Of a DNA stretch of 51,941 nucleotides, positions 27,121-37,613 are shown in pieces. A model generated the notes under the pieces. The model was not told the DNA's origin. It saw only the letters and a list, made by a program, of their open reading frames with translations, and did no database searches. Numbering within the stretch: position 1 is the first letter of the stretch; each line of letters starts with the position of its first letter. The translations under genes and the position numbers were made by a program. Source of the stretch: an uncultured Planctomycetaceae bacterium (lineage in GTDB: Bacteria > Planctomycetota > Planctomycetia > Gemmatales > Gemmataceae); the NCBI GenBank assembly GCA_903960945.1, contig CAJCCR010000410.1:1-51941 (forward strand), in the 5' to 3' direction.

Positions 27121-27540
27121 TATTCACAAGCTGGTTGGATAGTCGCTGCTGCTTTGAAAAAAGCGGGAGAGGAAAGTCCGGGCTCCATAGGACACGGTGG
27201 TGGGTAACTCCCACCGTCCGAAGTAGCATACTTAACTGTGTGTTGCGTAAGGGTAGGGAAAGTGCAACAGAAAGATACCGCCCCAAAAGGGTAAGGGTGA
27301 AATGGCGGGGGAATGCAAATTCCTTAATGTAAGAGCCCACCAGCAGCCTGGTGACAGGCTGGCTCGGCAAACCCCACCGGGAGCAAGGCCAAATAAGAAG
27401 GAAGGACTGGTCCGGTCCGTTTGACCTTCGGGTAGGTCGCTCGAGCGTTCGGGTAACCGTTCGCCTAGATAAATGGCTATCATCTTGCCTTTTTAAGGCG
27501 AGATACAGAACCCGGCTTATAGGCTGGCTTGTGAATATTC
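27121..27540 (+). ncRNA. rnpB: RNase P RNA (bacterial type A-like)
   Basis: GAGGAAAGTCCGGGCTCC, GCAACAGAAAGATACCGCC, AAACCCCACCGGGAGCAAGG, AGATAAATGGCTATC, ACAGAACCCGGCTTATAGGCTGGCTTG; P1 formed by TATTCACAAGC/GCTTGTGAATA. Confidence 0.97.
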
Positions 27541-27541
27541 T

Positions 27542-28930
27542 TTACACCGCATTTTTGATGATCTGGCCTCTGCAAATCGGCATTGGCCTGCCTTGGATAT
27601 CGTGGATTTCGGTATCTGGAGCGATTCCCATTTGATTATAAATGGTGGCATGCAAATCTTGCGGCCTGATTGGTTGGTCTTTTACATAGGCCCCGGTTTT
27701 ATCGGAAGAGCCAATAACTTGGCCCCCCTTAATTCCACCACCTGCTAAAGCCGCTGAAAACACATGGCCCCAGTGGTCTCTTCCTGCATTGCCATTATGT
27801 TTTGGAGTACGACCAAACTCACCCGCCCAAACCACTAAAGTATCCTTTAATAATCCCCGGTATTCGAGATCTTCCAAAAGAGCGGAATAAGATTGATCCA
27901 TAACGGGCATCAATTCCTTTTTAAGTTTCTCGGCATTTTTTGCGTGGGTATCCCAGCTGGGGCTACCTTGTGGTTCGTTTGCGAAACGAGTCCAGTTCAC
28001 TTGGATCATGGGCACGCCGGATTCAACCAGCCTTCGTGCTAGCAATACGCTTTGGCCCCAGCGATTTTTTCCATACCTTTCCCGCATCGAATCCGGTTCA
28101 AGGTTTAGATTAAAGGCTTTGCGGGTTGCTTCACCACTCATCAAATTAAGGGCCTGTTTGGTCTGGTTTTCAAACTGCTTTTGATTTTTGTTAGACTGGT
28201 TCTTGGATGCGCTGTTGTTCACGGATTCAAGAATTTTCAGCCTTTCATCAAATCGTTTGTCGTTAATTCCCTCTGCAAGGGTCAGGCCCGGAATTTGAAA
28301 CTCTGCGGATTCGGGGTGACAATTGATCAGCCAAGGGTTGCTGGCACGGCCTAAAAAACCAGCATCTTGCCCGGGCCAGGTGATTCCCCCATCGTTCCAT
28401 ATGTGCTCTGGCAGCACGATTGCCTCTGGTTTTACAGAAGCCGACCCTAAAAGTTTTTGAATGATTGCAGCAAAACTCGGGGTGTCATTGGGCGCACCCG
28501 GTTTAGCATTTTCGAAATTCATTGGTTGGTGCGGGGTTCCCGTTAACATCGAGTAACCGCTGGAAGAATGGGCGTTATCGTTGGTCATCATCGACCGAAG
28601 TACGCAGATTTTATTGGTTAAAAGCGCAGTTTTAGGCATCAATTCGCAGACTTTTAAGCCTACGGTGGTTGTGCTAATTGGCTGGTAAGGGCCGCGGATT
28701 TCTATCGGGGCTTCTGGCTTTGGATCCCAAGTCTCGTGCTGGGGTGGCCCACCTGTGAGGTATAAAAAGATGCAGGCTTTTGCTTTTCGTTCCTTAGCAA
28801 ATTTGTAACTTGCGGCTTTTGCATCCCCAAAACCCATTCCTAGAAGGCTTAAACCTCCTAGACTTATCCAATCGCGACGGTTAATGCCATCGCATAAACG
28901 GGTGGGTTTTGAGTCAAGTATTGAAATCAT
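27542..28930 (-). CDS. DUF1501 domain-containing (sulfatase-like) protein
   Basis: CIFLYLTGGPPQHETWDPKPEAPIEIRGPYQPI; VVWAGEFGRTPKHNGNAGRDHWGHVFSAALAGGGIKGG. Confidence 0.93.
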   Translation of the reverse strand: MISILDSKPTRLCDGINRRDWISLGGLSLLGMGFGDAKAASYKFAKERKAKACIFLYLTGGPPQHETWDPKPEAPIEIRGPYQPISTTTVGLKVCELMPKTALLTNKICVLRSMMTNDNAHSSSGYSMLTGTPHQPMNFENAKPGAPNDTPSFAAIIQKLLGSASVKPEAIVLPEHIWNDGGITWPGQDAGFLGRASNPWLINCHPESAEFQIPGLTLAEGINDKRFDERLKILESVNNSASKNQSNKNQKQFENQTKQALNLMSGEATRKAFNLNLEPDSMRERYGKNRWGQSVLLARRLVESGVPMIQVNWTRFANEPQGSPSWDTHAKNAEKLKKELMPVMDQSYSALLEDLEYRGLLKDTLVVWAGEFGRTPKHNGNAGRDHWGHVFSAALAGGGIKGGQVIGSSDKTGAYVKDQPIRPQDLHATIYNQMGIAPDTEIHDIQGRPMPICRGQIIKNAV

Positions 28931-29028
28931 AGTTTCTCCATCTGGTAGGTAGGAGCAATTTACTCTTATTTCTTTATCGGATCAAGTAATAACTGGGCAT
29001 TAAAATTGGTTCGGGTTTAACTTCAATA

Positions 29029-29646
29029 TTGGAGCACAGAATGAAAGAATTAGTGATTGGTACAAAAAATAAATCAAAACTTAAAGAAATAAAAGAAATC
29101 TATGTCGACTTACCTTTTAATTGCATCGATCTTGGCACCTTCCCTAATATTTCTGAGGTGGTAGAAGATGGCTCCAGCTTTGCTGAAAATGCTGCGAAAA
29201 AAGCTTCGGGCTATGCTTTGCAGGTAGGCAAATGGGTTTTAGCTGAAGATAGTGGTTTGGTCGTTCCTGTTCTTAAAGGTGACCCAGGCATTCACTCTGC
29301 ACGCTATGCGGGGGAGCATGGTGGCGATGCAGCCAACAACACCAAACTTTTACAAGAATTAAGCAAATATCCCGCTGAAAACCGGGATGCTTACTATATT
29401 TGCGTGGCTTGTTTGGCCGACCCTCAAGGCAAAGTTATGGCTCTGACGGAAGGAAAATGTCATGGCAGAATTATTTCTGATTACTTGGGGCAGGGAGGTT
29501 TTGGCTACGATCCCTTGTTTTTGGTTTTGGAGTATCATCAGACTTTTGGCGAATTAAGTTCTCGGGTTAAACATGCAATTAGTCATCGAAGTAAAGCTTT
29601 GGCTCAATTACGGCCGACTTTGTGGCAACTAATCAGTAATTCTTAA
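29029..29646 (+). CDS. rdgB: RdgB/HAM1-family non-canonical purine NTP pyrophosphatase
   Basis: IGTKNKSKLKEIKEI, FAENAAKKA, LAEDSGLVVPVLKGDPGIHSARYAGEHG, GFGYDPLFL, ISHRSKALAQL. Confidence 0.95.
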   Translation: MEHRMKELVIGTKNKSKLKEIKEIYVDLPFNCIDLGTFPNISEVVEDGSSFAENAAKKASGYALQVGKWVLAEDSGLVVPVLKGDPGIHSARYAGEHGGDAANNTKLLQELSKYPAENRDAYYICVACLADPQGKVMALTEGKCHGRIISDYLGQGGFGYDPLFLVLEYHQTFGELSSRVKHAISHRSKALAQLRPTLWQLISNS

Positions 29647-29858
29647 TTCTGAGACTGCTTTTTTAACAAGGAACTTGATTTATTTTGCCTTATAGAGTTT
29701 GACCCCTGTTTGGTTTTCCAATAAACTATCTTTTTAGCAAATGCTATTGCTTCTTTGTTGATTTATCGATGGTCGGTTCCCTGTGGTTATATCATCACAA
29801 GTAAGATGCACCGGGACGACTTTGGTCAAAAATATCTGCAAAAGCGGGAGAGTGCTGC

Positions 29859-30725
29859 GTGGCGATTGTCCAAGTAAAAGATCTTATCGAAGCTGGAGTT
29901 CATTTTGGCCATAGAGCCAGTCGTTGGAACCCTAAGATGCGGCCGTACATCTACGGCAAACGCAATCTTATCCATATTATCGACTTGCGTGAAACCGTTA
30001 GGGGCCTTTTGCGCGCCTTCCGTTTCCTTACCAAGCTTTCTGCTTCTGGTAGCCAAATCCTATTTGTTGGCACCAAGCGCCAAGCAAAAGACACCATCGA
30101 AACTGAAGCTCGCCGTTGTGGCATGCCTTTCGTTTCCGAAAGATGGTTGGGTGGTACCCTTACTAATCACCGTACAATTCGCGATCGTTTAAAAAGATTG
30201 GCAGAACTCGAAGCTATGTGGCTTCCCTCTTACGAAAACCCTGCCAAGGTTGATTTGGTTGCTTATATCAAGACCATGCTTAACGAGTCTGGTAAGCTTG
30301 ATATTCATAAAGCTCCCGAAACCAGCGTTATTCGTAGCTATAGCAAAAAGATGATTTCTAATTTAAGCCGTGAGCTTACCAAGATTCAACGAAACTTGTC
30401 TGGTATCCGCGAGATGCACAGGCTTCCTGATGCTTTGGTTATCGTTGATCCTAGGCGTGAACATATTGCTATTAAAGAAGCAAAGCGCATGGGTATTGCA
30501 ACCGTTGCGTTGATTGATACCGATAGCGATCCAGATGATGTTGATTTGCCAATTCCTGCCAACGATGATAGCATTCGTTCGGTGGAACTTGTTCTTGCAA
30601 AGCTTGCAGATGCAATTATCGAAGGCCGTGCAGCGTTGGCAACGGAGCAGGCAACTGCACCAAGGCCAAGGCCTGCGCCAAGTGGTACTGCTGGCACAGT
30701 ACGTGCTCCTGCAATTGTTGATTAA
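29859..30725 (+). CDS. rpsB: 30S ribosomal protein S2
   Basis: [38 protein letters not shown]...[13 protein letters not shown]...[16 protein letters not shown] start. Confidence 0.98.
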   Translation: MAIVQVKDLIEAGVHFGHRASRWNPKMRPYIYGKRNLIHIIDLRETVRGLLRAFRFLTKLSASGSQILFVGTKRQAKDTIETEARRCGMPFVSERWLGGTLTNHRTIRDRLKRLAELEAMWLPSYENPAKVDLVAYIKTMLNESGKLDIHKAPETSVIRSYSKKMISNLSRELTKIQRNLSGIREMHRLPDALVIVDPRREHIAIKEAKRMGIATVALIDTDSDPDDVDLPIPANDDSIRSVELVLAKLADAIIEGRAALATEQATAPRPRPAPSGTAGTVRAPAIVD

Positions 30726-30779
30726 ATTTGGTGTTTGTTTCAGTTAACATAAGTTTTGATCTATTTTAGGTGAATTAGT

Positions 30780-31619
30780 ATGAGTGCTATTTCCGCTGGC
30801 GTTGTTAAGTCTTTGCGTGATCGAACCAATGCACCCATGATGGATTGCAAGGAAGCCCTTGTTGAAGCCAAAGGTGATGTTGAAGTTGCAGTAGCTATCT
30901 TGCGTAAGAAAAATGCTGCGATTCAAGCAAAGAAAGGTGAGCGCGAAACTGCTGAAGGCAGAATTGCGTTTCATATCGACCCTGCTGCTAAAATTGCTGC
31001 CCTTATGGAAGTTCGTTGCGAAAGCGGCCCTGTTATCAATAGCGAACATTTTATTTCACTTGCTAATGATCTTGTAGCTCAAGTTGTTGTTTCTAATCCT
31101 GAAAGTTTAGAAGCCTTGGTTGCACAACCTTTTCACAAAGATCCATCCCGTAAAGTTAATGATCGAATTGCTGACGTAGTTGGTTTGATTCGTGAAAACA
31201 TGAAGGCTGCCAAGTTCGTCAGGCTGCAAGGCGGTCACTTCGGTTCTTACATTCATCATGATGGTACGGTTGGTGTTTTGATCCAAGTCGAAGGCGCAAA
31301 AACTGATGAGCAAATTCTTCGTGATATTTGCATGCATATTGCTGCTAAAAATCCTTTAGTTGCAACCCGCGAAGAACTCAGTAAAGATGTTGTCGATAAG
31401 GAATTCCAAATTGCTCGTGATGCTGCTGCAGCATCTGGTAAGCCTGCTAATATTGTCGAGAAAATTGCAGAAGGTAAAGTCAAAACTTGGCTTGCTGAAA
31501 ATGTCCTCCTTGAACAACCTTTTATCAAGGAAGAAAAGAAAACTGTTGGCGAAATTCTTAACGGCGCTGGACTCAAATTTGTCCGCTTTGTCCGTTACAG
31601 GGTTGGGGAATTAAGCTAA
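30780..31619 (+). CDS. tsf: Elongation factor Ts
   Basis: VKSLRDRTNAPMMDCKEALVEAKGDVEVAVAILRKK; follows rpsB. Confidence 0.97.
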   Translation: MSAISAGVVKSLRDRTNAPMMDCKEALVEAKGDVEVAVAILRKKNAAIQAKKGERETAEGRIAFHIDPAAKIAALMEVRCESGPVINSEHFISLANDLVAQVVVSNPESLEALVAQPFHKDPSRKVNDRIADVVGLIRENMKAAKFVRLQGGHFGSYIHHDGTVGVLIQVEGAKTDEQILRDICMHIAAKNPLVATREELSKDVVDKEFQIARDAAAASGKPANIVEKIAEGKVKTWLAENVLLEQPFIKEEKKTVGEILNGAGLKFVRFVRYRVGELS

Positions 31620-31686
31620 TTAATCTTTCTTTTAATGTTCACTTTATTATAGAAACGCTCACTCAACCCGGCGAAATGGACAAGAG

Positions 31687-33057
31687 ATGAGCGTTATTTT
31701 TTCGCATCAGCCAAACCCTAAAGTCACTTTTCTAGGCGCAGCAGGAACCGTTACAGGCTCCATGCATCTATTGCAATATAAAGACTTCAACATCCTTCTT
31801 GATTGCGGGCTCGAACGAGACAAGAATACCGTACTTAAAGACGATGAGTTTCCTTTTGATCCCGAAGTTATTGATGCCGTAATCCTTAGTCATAATCATT
31901 CCGATCATTGTGGTAAATTGCCCGCACTTGCTAGAAAAGGCTTTCGCGGACAGGTTTATTGCACCCCTGCAAGCAAAGATTTGCTGGGCGTTGTTCTTAA
32001 AGATTCGGTCAACATTCAGGAAAAAGAAGCCAAGCTTCGCAACAAAACAAAAAACCGTACAGTTCCCTCGCAAAACGATACCTTCTCGATTTTGGATCGC
32101 TGTGTTCCGCTTGATTACGGTAAAACTTTAGAGATTCGTAACGGGATCAGTCTCCGCTTTCATGATGCTGGTCATTTGCTCGGTTCTGCAATTTCTGAAA
32201 TTTCGATTGGTAAGGGTGACAAAGTTTTTAAGATCACCTATACCGGCGATCTTGGGCGTTTTGGCCTGCCTTTTCATACTAACCCTTCTCCTGTGCCCGC
32301 TGCTGATCTTTTGATTTGTGAAAGCACTTACGGGGGCAAGTATCACGATAACGAAGAAAAGATGGCCGCGAAATTAGACATCGTCATGCGCGATACCATT
32401 AAAAGGGGTGGCAAAATTCTTATGCCAGCCTTTAGTTTGGGCCGCACTCAAATGCTTCTTTATTATCTTGAAACTTGGATGCTCCAAAATAAGATTCCAA
32501 GGCTTCCCATATTTCTTGATAGCCCTCTTGCTGTTGAAATCAGTAGGGTCTACAAGAGATATAACAAGCACCTTTCCGTTAATTGGAATTCTGAATCCGA
32601 AAATATCATGATTCTGGATTCTTGGGAAGAAGCTCAAACCGCAAGCTTCCACCCCAAGCCTGCAATTATTGTTGCTTCAGGCGGGATGTGTGAGGGCGGG
32701 AAAATCCTTTCCCACCTTAAAAATCATCTTGATGATCCTAGAACCAGTATCGCCCTAGTTAGTTTTCAAGCTCCCACTACTTTGGGCTCAAAGCTTCTAG
32801 AAAAGAAGCCTTCGGTTTATTTTCATGGGAAGTCTTGGAACAAATGGGCTGAAATCCACGAAATCAAAGGCTTTTCTGGCCATGCGGATCAAACTGATTT
32901 TAATAAACTGCTTTCGCCCATTGCTAAAACTTCAGGGCATGTGCGGTTGGTGCATGGCGAACCAGAATCCGCCAAGGCTCTTGCTTCTGAATTATCAAAA
33001 TTAGGTTTTAAAGATGTAAAGCCGGTTCGCAGGGGAGAATCGGTCACCCTCACTTGA
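31687..33057 (+). CDS. MBL-fold/beta-CASP RNA-processing exonuclease-like protein
   Basis: LLDCGLERD, ILSHNHSDHCGKLPAL, HDAGHLLGSAI, ICESTYGGKYHD, PAFSLGRTQMLLYYL, VASGGMCEGGKILSHLK, GFSGHADQ. Confidence 0.95.
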   Translation: MSVIFSHQPNPKVTFLGAAGTVTGSMHLLQYKDFNILLDCGLERDKNTVLKDDEFPFDPEVIDAVILSHNHSDHCGKLPALARKGFRGQVYCTPASKDLLGVVLKDSVNIQEKEAKLRNKTKNRTVPSQNDTFSILDRCVPLDYGKTLEIRNGISLRFHDAGHLLGSAISEISIGKGDKVFKITYTGDLGRFGLPFHTNPSPVPAADLLICESTYGGKYHDNEEKMAAKLDIVMRDTIKRGGKILMPAFSLGRTQMLLYYLETWMLQNKIPRLPIFLDSPLAVEISRVYKRYNKHLSVNWNSESENIMILDSWEEAQTASFHPKPAIIVASGGMCEGGKILSHLKNHLDDPRTSIALVSFQAPTTLGSKLLEKKPSVYFHGKSWNKWAEIHEIKGFSGHADQTDFNKLLSPIAKTSGHVRLVHGEPESAKALASELSKLGFKDVKPVRRGESVTLT

Positions 33058-33069
33058 TTTTTATTTGAG

Positions 33070-33789
33070 GTGAAGCAGATGCAAAGGCGCATTTATCTTC
33101 TCAGACATGGCGATGTAAGTTATTTTTCCTCCGATGGCCAACCTGTTTCGTTTCAACATGCCACCCTTAATGATCATGGTATTGCCCAGGCAATTGCACT
33201 GGGTGAGATACTCGCTCCAATTGCTTTTCAAAAATATATCTTCAGTGGTTTATTGCGTTCGCATCAAACCATGGATCTGGTAGTGGGTAAACGGGAGGTT
33301 GGTAGTTCTCCTGATTTCCAATCGTTCCCAGATTTTAGTGAAATTCAGCCCGGTGCAATTCATACTTTTCCTGGTACTGATTTTGATCACTGGAAAAATT
33401 ACTTTTTATCAGCCCTTGGCCCGGGGCTTAACTTTGAGTCTCGTTTTATGAGTGGAGAAACTTTTTCTGATTTCACCAATCGTGTTAACCGCTCTCTTCG
33501 TAATTTGCTTGAAGATTCTTCTTGGGAAAACGCCTTGGTGATTGCTCATAGTGTGGTTAATCGTTGGATCCTTTGCAGGTTTCTTGGTTTGGGACTTGAT
33601 GGGATTCATGCGATTGAGCAGGACCCGGGTTGTATGAATGTGATAGATATTTTTCCGGATGGAAAGGGCATTATCAGGCTGATGAATTACACTCCGGGGG
33701 ATCGTGCAAAAGTTCATCTTCGGAAAAACAGCTTGGAAACGCTGTTTGAGCAATCTGTTGAGGCGCACAAAAAAAATAACCCCACCTGA
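33070..33789 (+). CDS. Histidine phosphatase family protein
   Basis: RRIYLLRHGDVSYF; ALVIAHSVVNRWILCRFLG. Confidence 0.88.
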   Translation: MKQMQRRIYLLRHGDVSYFSSDGQPVSFQHATLNDHGIAQAIALGEILAPIAFQKYIFSGLLRSHQTMDLVVGKREVGSSPDFQSFPDFSEIQPGAIHTFPGTDFDHWKNYFLSALGPGLNFESRFMSGETFSDFTNRVNRSLRNLLEDSSWENALVIAHSVVNRWILCRFLGLGLDGIHAIEQDPGCMNVIDIFPDGKGIIRLMNYTPGDRAKVHLRKNSLETLFEQSVEAHKKNNPT

Positions 33790-33812
33790 AAAAATCGCTT
33801 TTCTAATAATGT

Positions 33813-36800
33813 TTGATGTTTCTGGTTATGTTACAATTAAGTAACTTTAACATGCTTATCGGACTCACCAAAATGACTTTCAAACAGCACTATTTTTGGT
33901 TCTTGCTACTTTGTAACATCTTGAGTGCAACTTTCTGCTTTGCTCAGGAACCCTTGGCCATCTGGCATTTTGATACGGAAGAAACATCCAAGCTTCAATC
34001 TGTTGGAGGTGTTCATCGTGATATCGCTGGCCCAAGGCCACCCATGTTTCCTGATTTTTCACCCGCCAACACTGCAGTTAAATTTGATGGCTTAGGCTCG
34101 CGCTTCGTTCTGAAAGATCTTGGTAACGATAGTAAATTTGATTTTACCAATGGCGATAGCATCACTCTTGAGTCTTGGGTTAATGTGCCCCAAAGTAAGG
34201 ATGGGGAAAATGTTTACATCATAGGGAAAGGGCGAACTTTCGCTCCTGGATTTGCCAAGGAAAATCAGAACTGGGCACTGCGTCTTCGCGAACAAAAGGG
34301 GGCCTCCTGTGCCAGTTTTCTCTTTTTCAGCATGCCTTCCAAAAATGAAAAAGGTGATTGGCATCGCTGGACCACCAATACAGGGTTCAAAGCTGGTACT
34401 GGCTGGCATCATGTTGCAGTCAGTTACATTTTTGGAAAACCTGAATCCATCTCAGGTTGGATCGATGGTAAAAAGATTTCTGGTTCTTGGGATATGGGCG
34501 GAGCTACCACAAAGGCGCCCGTTACTGATAACGATGATATCTGGATTGGCTCTTCCATGGGTGGTTCGCCTAGCAATAGTTTTCGTGGATTGTTGGACGA
34601 TGTTGCAATTCATCGGGGCATTGTTCCTGATGATCTTATGCAAAAAAGGTTTCGCCGTGTTGGCCCAGGGCAAACTGTTGCTCAATCAGATTCTTTTATT
34701 GCGCCAACTCAAGCTGGTACAAAAAATGTCAAAATTCAACTTCATGAAGGCTGGAGCGCATTAGACTCTTGGCCCAACCTTGCAGAAGATCTTGCTAAGC
34801 CTTTCACCTCTTATGAGCTTCCTGCATTTCTTTTTCATCGGATTCCCCATCGGTATGATGCTTGGGGGATTCGTGATAACTGGCAGGGAACCGTAATCCT
34901 TAAAGCCTCAACGGAAGTAACAATCCCATCGGGTACCCATGACTTGTTGATTCGTTCAAAAGGCGGTGCTAGGCTTTGGATTGATGGGAAGTTGATTTGT
35001 AAGACTCCTTTTCATGTCAAAGAAGCTGGTGGCCATGATGCAGTCAAACCTATTCCCAACCTTCCTGCGATGAATGCTAGGCCCGTGGGTTATGGTGATC
35101 ATGAAGTCATAGTTCGTTTTTCAGGCACGGGTAAAAAGCATCAGATTGTTTATGAAACGTTAGTGGGTGGAAAAAAGTTTCGACATGATACAGGTGATTC
35201 TTGCGTTGCGATTAAATACGAAGGCGAGTCGCAATTTAAAATTGTTGGTAGTGATTTCAATGAAGCCAATGGTGGGGAAGCTAACATTGGAAAAATCCTA
35301 CTTGTGGATAAGGATTGGGAGCGGGCTACTGCGAAATTAGAACTTAATCTTATAAACTTGGATGATCAAGCCAGAAGATTCGCTGCTTCAAACCAAGATG
35401 CCTATTGGGCTAAAAGGCTTGAGGCTTCCAAGGCATGGGCCATGGCTAATCCAAGTCCTAAAGTTCCTGAAGTTGCAAATAACAAGCTTATTAACAATGA
35501 AATTGACAGCTTTATTCTTTCCAAGGTTGAGGCTCAGTTAGTTTCTAAACAAGATTCTGCGGTTGCAAACACCTTTCATACCAAGGTTCTTCCACTGCTT
35601 AAGGAACAGTGCTTTCGTTGCCATGCTGATAAGGTGAAGGGTGGATTCAAGTTGAATTCGCTGCAGGAGATTTTAAAGTCGGGCGATTCTGGAAAACTTG
35701 CTGTTGTGCCCGGTGCTCCTGAGAAATCTTTCCTCATCGAAAAAATCAAAGGGAAATCTACGGAAAGAATGCCTCCCAATGGTAAAGGTTTAAGTGAGGA
35801 AGAAATCGGAGTCTTAGAGCAGTGGATCAAATCAGGGGCGCAATGGATTCCTGAACCTGTTCAACCAAAGGATCTTGTGTTTGCAAATTTAACCAGTGAC
35901 CTATCTTTTCTTCGCAGGGCATTTTTGGACACAGTCGGTGTTCCTCCTTCCTCCGATGACATCCGCAATTTTATTTCAGATCAAAGCGCATCGAAAAGAA
36001 GCAAAATGATTGATCGGCTTTTGGCGGATCCAAGGTATGCGGACCATTGGGTTAGTTATTGGCAGGATGTGCTTGCTGAAAATCCCAATATTCTTAAACC
36101 GACTTTGAATAACACAGGCCCCTTCAGATTCTTTATTTATGATGCGCTTAAGGATGATAAACCTATGGATCGGTTTGTCTCTGAGTTGATTCTTATGCGT
36201 GGGAACATCAACCTTGGAGGTAGTGCGGGTTTTGCAATGGCAGCGGATAATGATGTTCCGATGGCTGCAAAGGCTCAAATTCTTGGTACTGCATTTCTTG
36301 GGGTCGAGATGCAATGTGCTCGGTGTCATGATTCACCTTTTCATTCTACCACCCAGAAAGATCTCTTTCAGATTTCTGCAATGCTTGAGCGCAAGGTTTT
36401 GGTTCTACCTAAAAGTAGTACCGTGCCTGCGGGATTTTTTGAAAAGAAAGAAAGAGAATCGCTTATCAAAGCTACACTCAAACCCAACCAGAAAATCGAT
36501 CCTGCATGGCCTTTCAAAACTATCGCAACTGAAGATGAGTCCGGTCAATGGTTGATTCAAAAGGAAGATGCACGGGAAAAGCTTGCTGCAATCATTACCC
36601 TGCCCGCAAACAAGCGGTTTGCCAAGGTCCTTGCGAATCGGTATTGGAAAAGGCTCATGGGTGCGGGAATTGTTGAACCTGCATTTGATTGGGAGAATAA
36701 AAACGCAAGTCATCCCGAACTTCTGGATTGGCTTGCGCATGAATTCATTGCTTCGGGATATCAGGCAAAGTCGGTTCTTCGTTTGATCATGAATTCTCAG

Positions 36801-37595
36801 GCATATCAGAGAGAATCCAATGGCCATAACCTTACTAATGCTTCTGATAAACGGTTTTTCACTGCACCCGATAAAAGGCGAATGTCTGCGGAACAAGTGG
36901 TTGATTCTCTTTATCAAGCTTCGGGTAGAAGCATGAAAGTTGAAGAAATTACTTTTGATTCTGATAGTAGACAACCCCCAGATAGAATGCTAAACCTTGG
37001 GGCTCCTAAGCGGGCTTGGGAGTATACTTCCCTTTCTAATGAACGCGACAGGCCAAGCCTTGCTCTTCCCCGAGTGCAGGCTGTGACCGATGTTTTAGAA
37101 GCTTTTGGCTGGCGTGGTGCTAGGCAGAATCCTATCACTGACCGCGATACTTCCCCTCATGTTTTACAGCCCGCGATTCTTGCTAATGGTACTTTGTCTT
37201 CTTGGATTAGCAGGCTTTCTGATAATAGTTTTCTTACCCGCATAGCCTTAGAATCAAAGACACCGGATGAACTTGCAGATGAAATTTATCTGAGGTTTCT
37301 TTCCCGGTTTCCTACCGCTGATGAAAAAAATAAAGTGCTAGATATGCTAGAACCTGGTTTTGTTTCTCGAATTAAAAATCCTGTTCCTAGTGCATTTGTA
37401 GAGCTTGCGAGGTTGCCTAATATTTCTTGGACCAATCACTTGGTTGAGGAAGCGACCAAGGTTAAATTAGAAATGGAAAAACGAGCCAGGATGGGGGATG
37501 CCCCTTCCGAATTGCTTGACGATTCTTGGCGTGAGCGAGTTGAAGATATTGTTTGGGCAGTCTTCAACCTTCCTGAATTTATTTGGGTTCCTTGA
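33813..37595 (+). CDS. LamG / PSCyt1 / DUF1549 / DUF1553 multidomain planctomycete protein (likely start at internal Met 33873)
   Basis: LamG-like N-terminus; CFRCHADKVKGGFKLNSLQEILKSGDSG (CxxCH); DUF1549 MQCARCHDSPFHSTTQKD; DUF1553 RYWKRLMGAGIVEPAFDW...PDKRRMSAEQVVDSLY. Confidence 0.93.
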   Translation: MMFLVMLQLSNFNMLIGLTKMTFKQHYFWFLLLCNILSATFCFAQEPLAIWHFDTEETSKLQSVGGVHRDIAGPRPPMFPDFSPANTAVKFDGLGSRFVLKDLGNDSKFDFTNGDSITLESWVNVPQSKDGENVYIIGKGRTFAPGFAKENQNWALRLREQKGASCASFLFFSMPSKNEKGDWHRWTTNTGFKAGTGWHHVAVSYIFGKPESISGWIDGKKISGSWDMGGATTKAPVTDNDDIWIGSSMGGSPSNSFRGLLDDVAIHRGIVPDDLMQKRFRRVGPGQTVAQSDSFIAPTQAGTKNVKIQLHEGWSALDSWPNLAEDLAKPFTSYELPAFLFHRIPHRYDAWGIRDNWQGTVILKASTEVTIPSGTHDLLIRSKGGARLWIDGKLICKTPFHVKEAGGHDAVKPIPNLPAMNARPVGYGDHEVIVRFSGTGKKHQIVYETLVGGKKFRHDTGDSCVAIKYEGESQFKIVGSDFNEANGGEANIGKILLVDKDWERATAKLELNLINLDDQARRFAASNQDAYWAKRLEASKAWAMANPSPKVPEVANNKLINNEIDSFILSKVEAQLVSKQDSAVANTFHTKVLPLLKEQCFRCHADKVKGGFKLNSLQEILKSGDSGKLAVVPGAPEKSFLIEKIKGKSTERMPPNGKGLSEEEIGVLEQWIKSGAQWIPEPVQPKDLVFANLTSDLSFLRRAFLDTVGVPPSSDDIRNFISDQSASKRSKMIDRLLADPRYADHWVSYWQDVLAENPNILKPTLNNTGPFRFFIYDALKDDKPMDRFVSELILMRGNINLGGSAGFAMAADNDVPMAAKAQILGTAFLGVEMQCARCHDSPFHSTTQKDLFQISAMLERKVLVLPKSSTVPAGFFEKKERESLIKATLKPNQKIDPAWPFKTIATEDESGQWLIQKEDAREKLAAIITLPANKRFAKVLANRYWKRLMGAGIVEPAFDWENKNASHPELLDWLAHEFIASGYQAKSVLRLIMNSQAYQRESNGHNLTNASDKRFFTAPDKRRMSAEQVVDSLYQASGRSMKVEEITFDSDSRQPPDRMLNLGAPKRAWEYTSLSNERDRPSLALPRVQAVTDVLEAFGWRGARQNPITDRDTSPHVLQPAILANGTLSSWISRLSDNSFLTRIALESKTPDELADEIYLRFLSRFPTADEKNKVLDMLEPGFVSRIKNPVPSAFVELARLPNISWTNHLVEEATKVKLEMEKRARMGDAPSELLDDSWRERVEDIVWAVFNLPEFIWVP

Positions 37596-37613
37596 TCTTT
37601 TTTACAATCTGAA

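Noticed and set aside
27135-27483. Small ORFs over 27053-27635
   Set aside because: They overlap RNase P RNA, whose conserved cores explain the sequence.
29647-29858. rpsB leader as a possible tRNA or riboswitch
   Set aside because: No cloverleaf or known aptamer core was seen.
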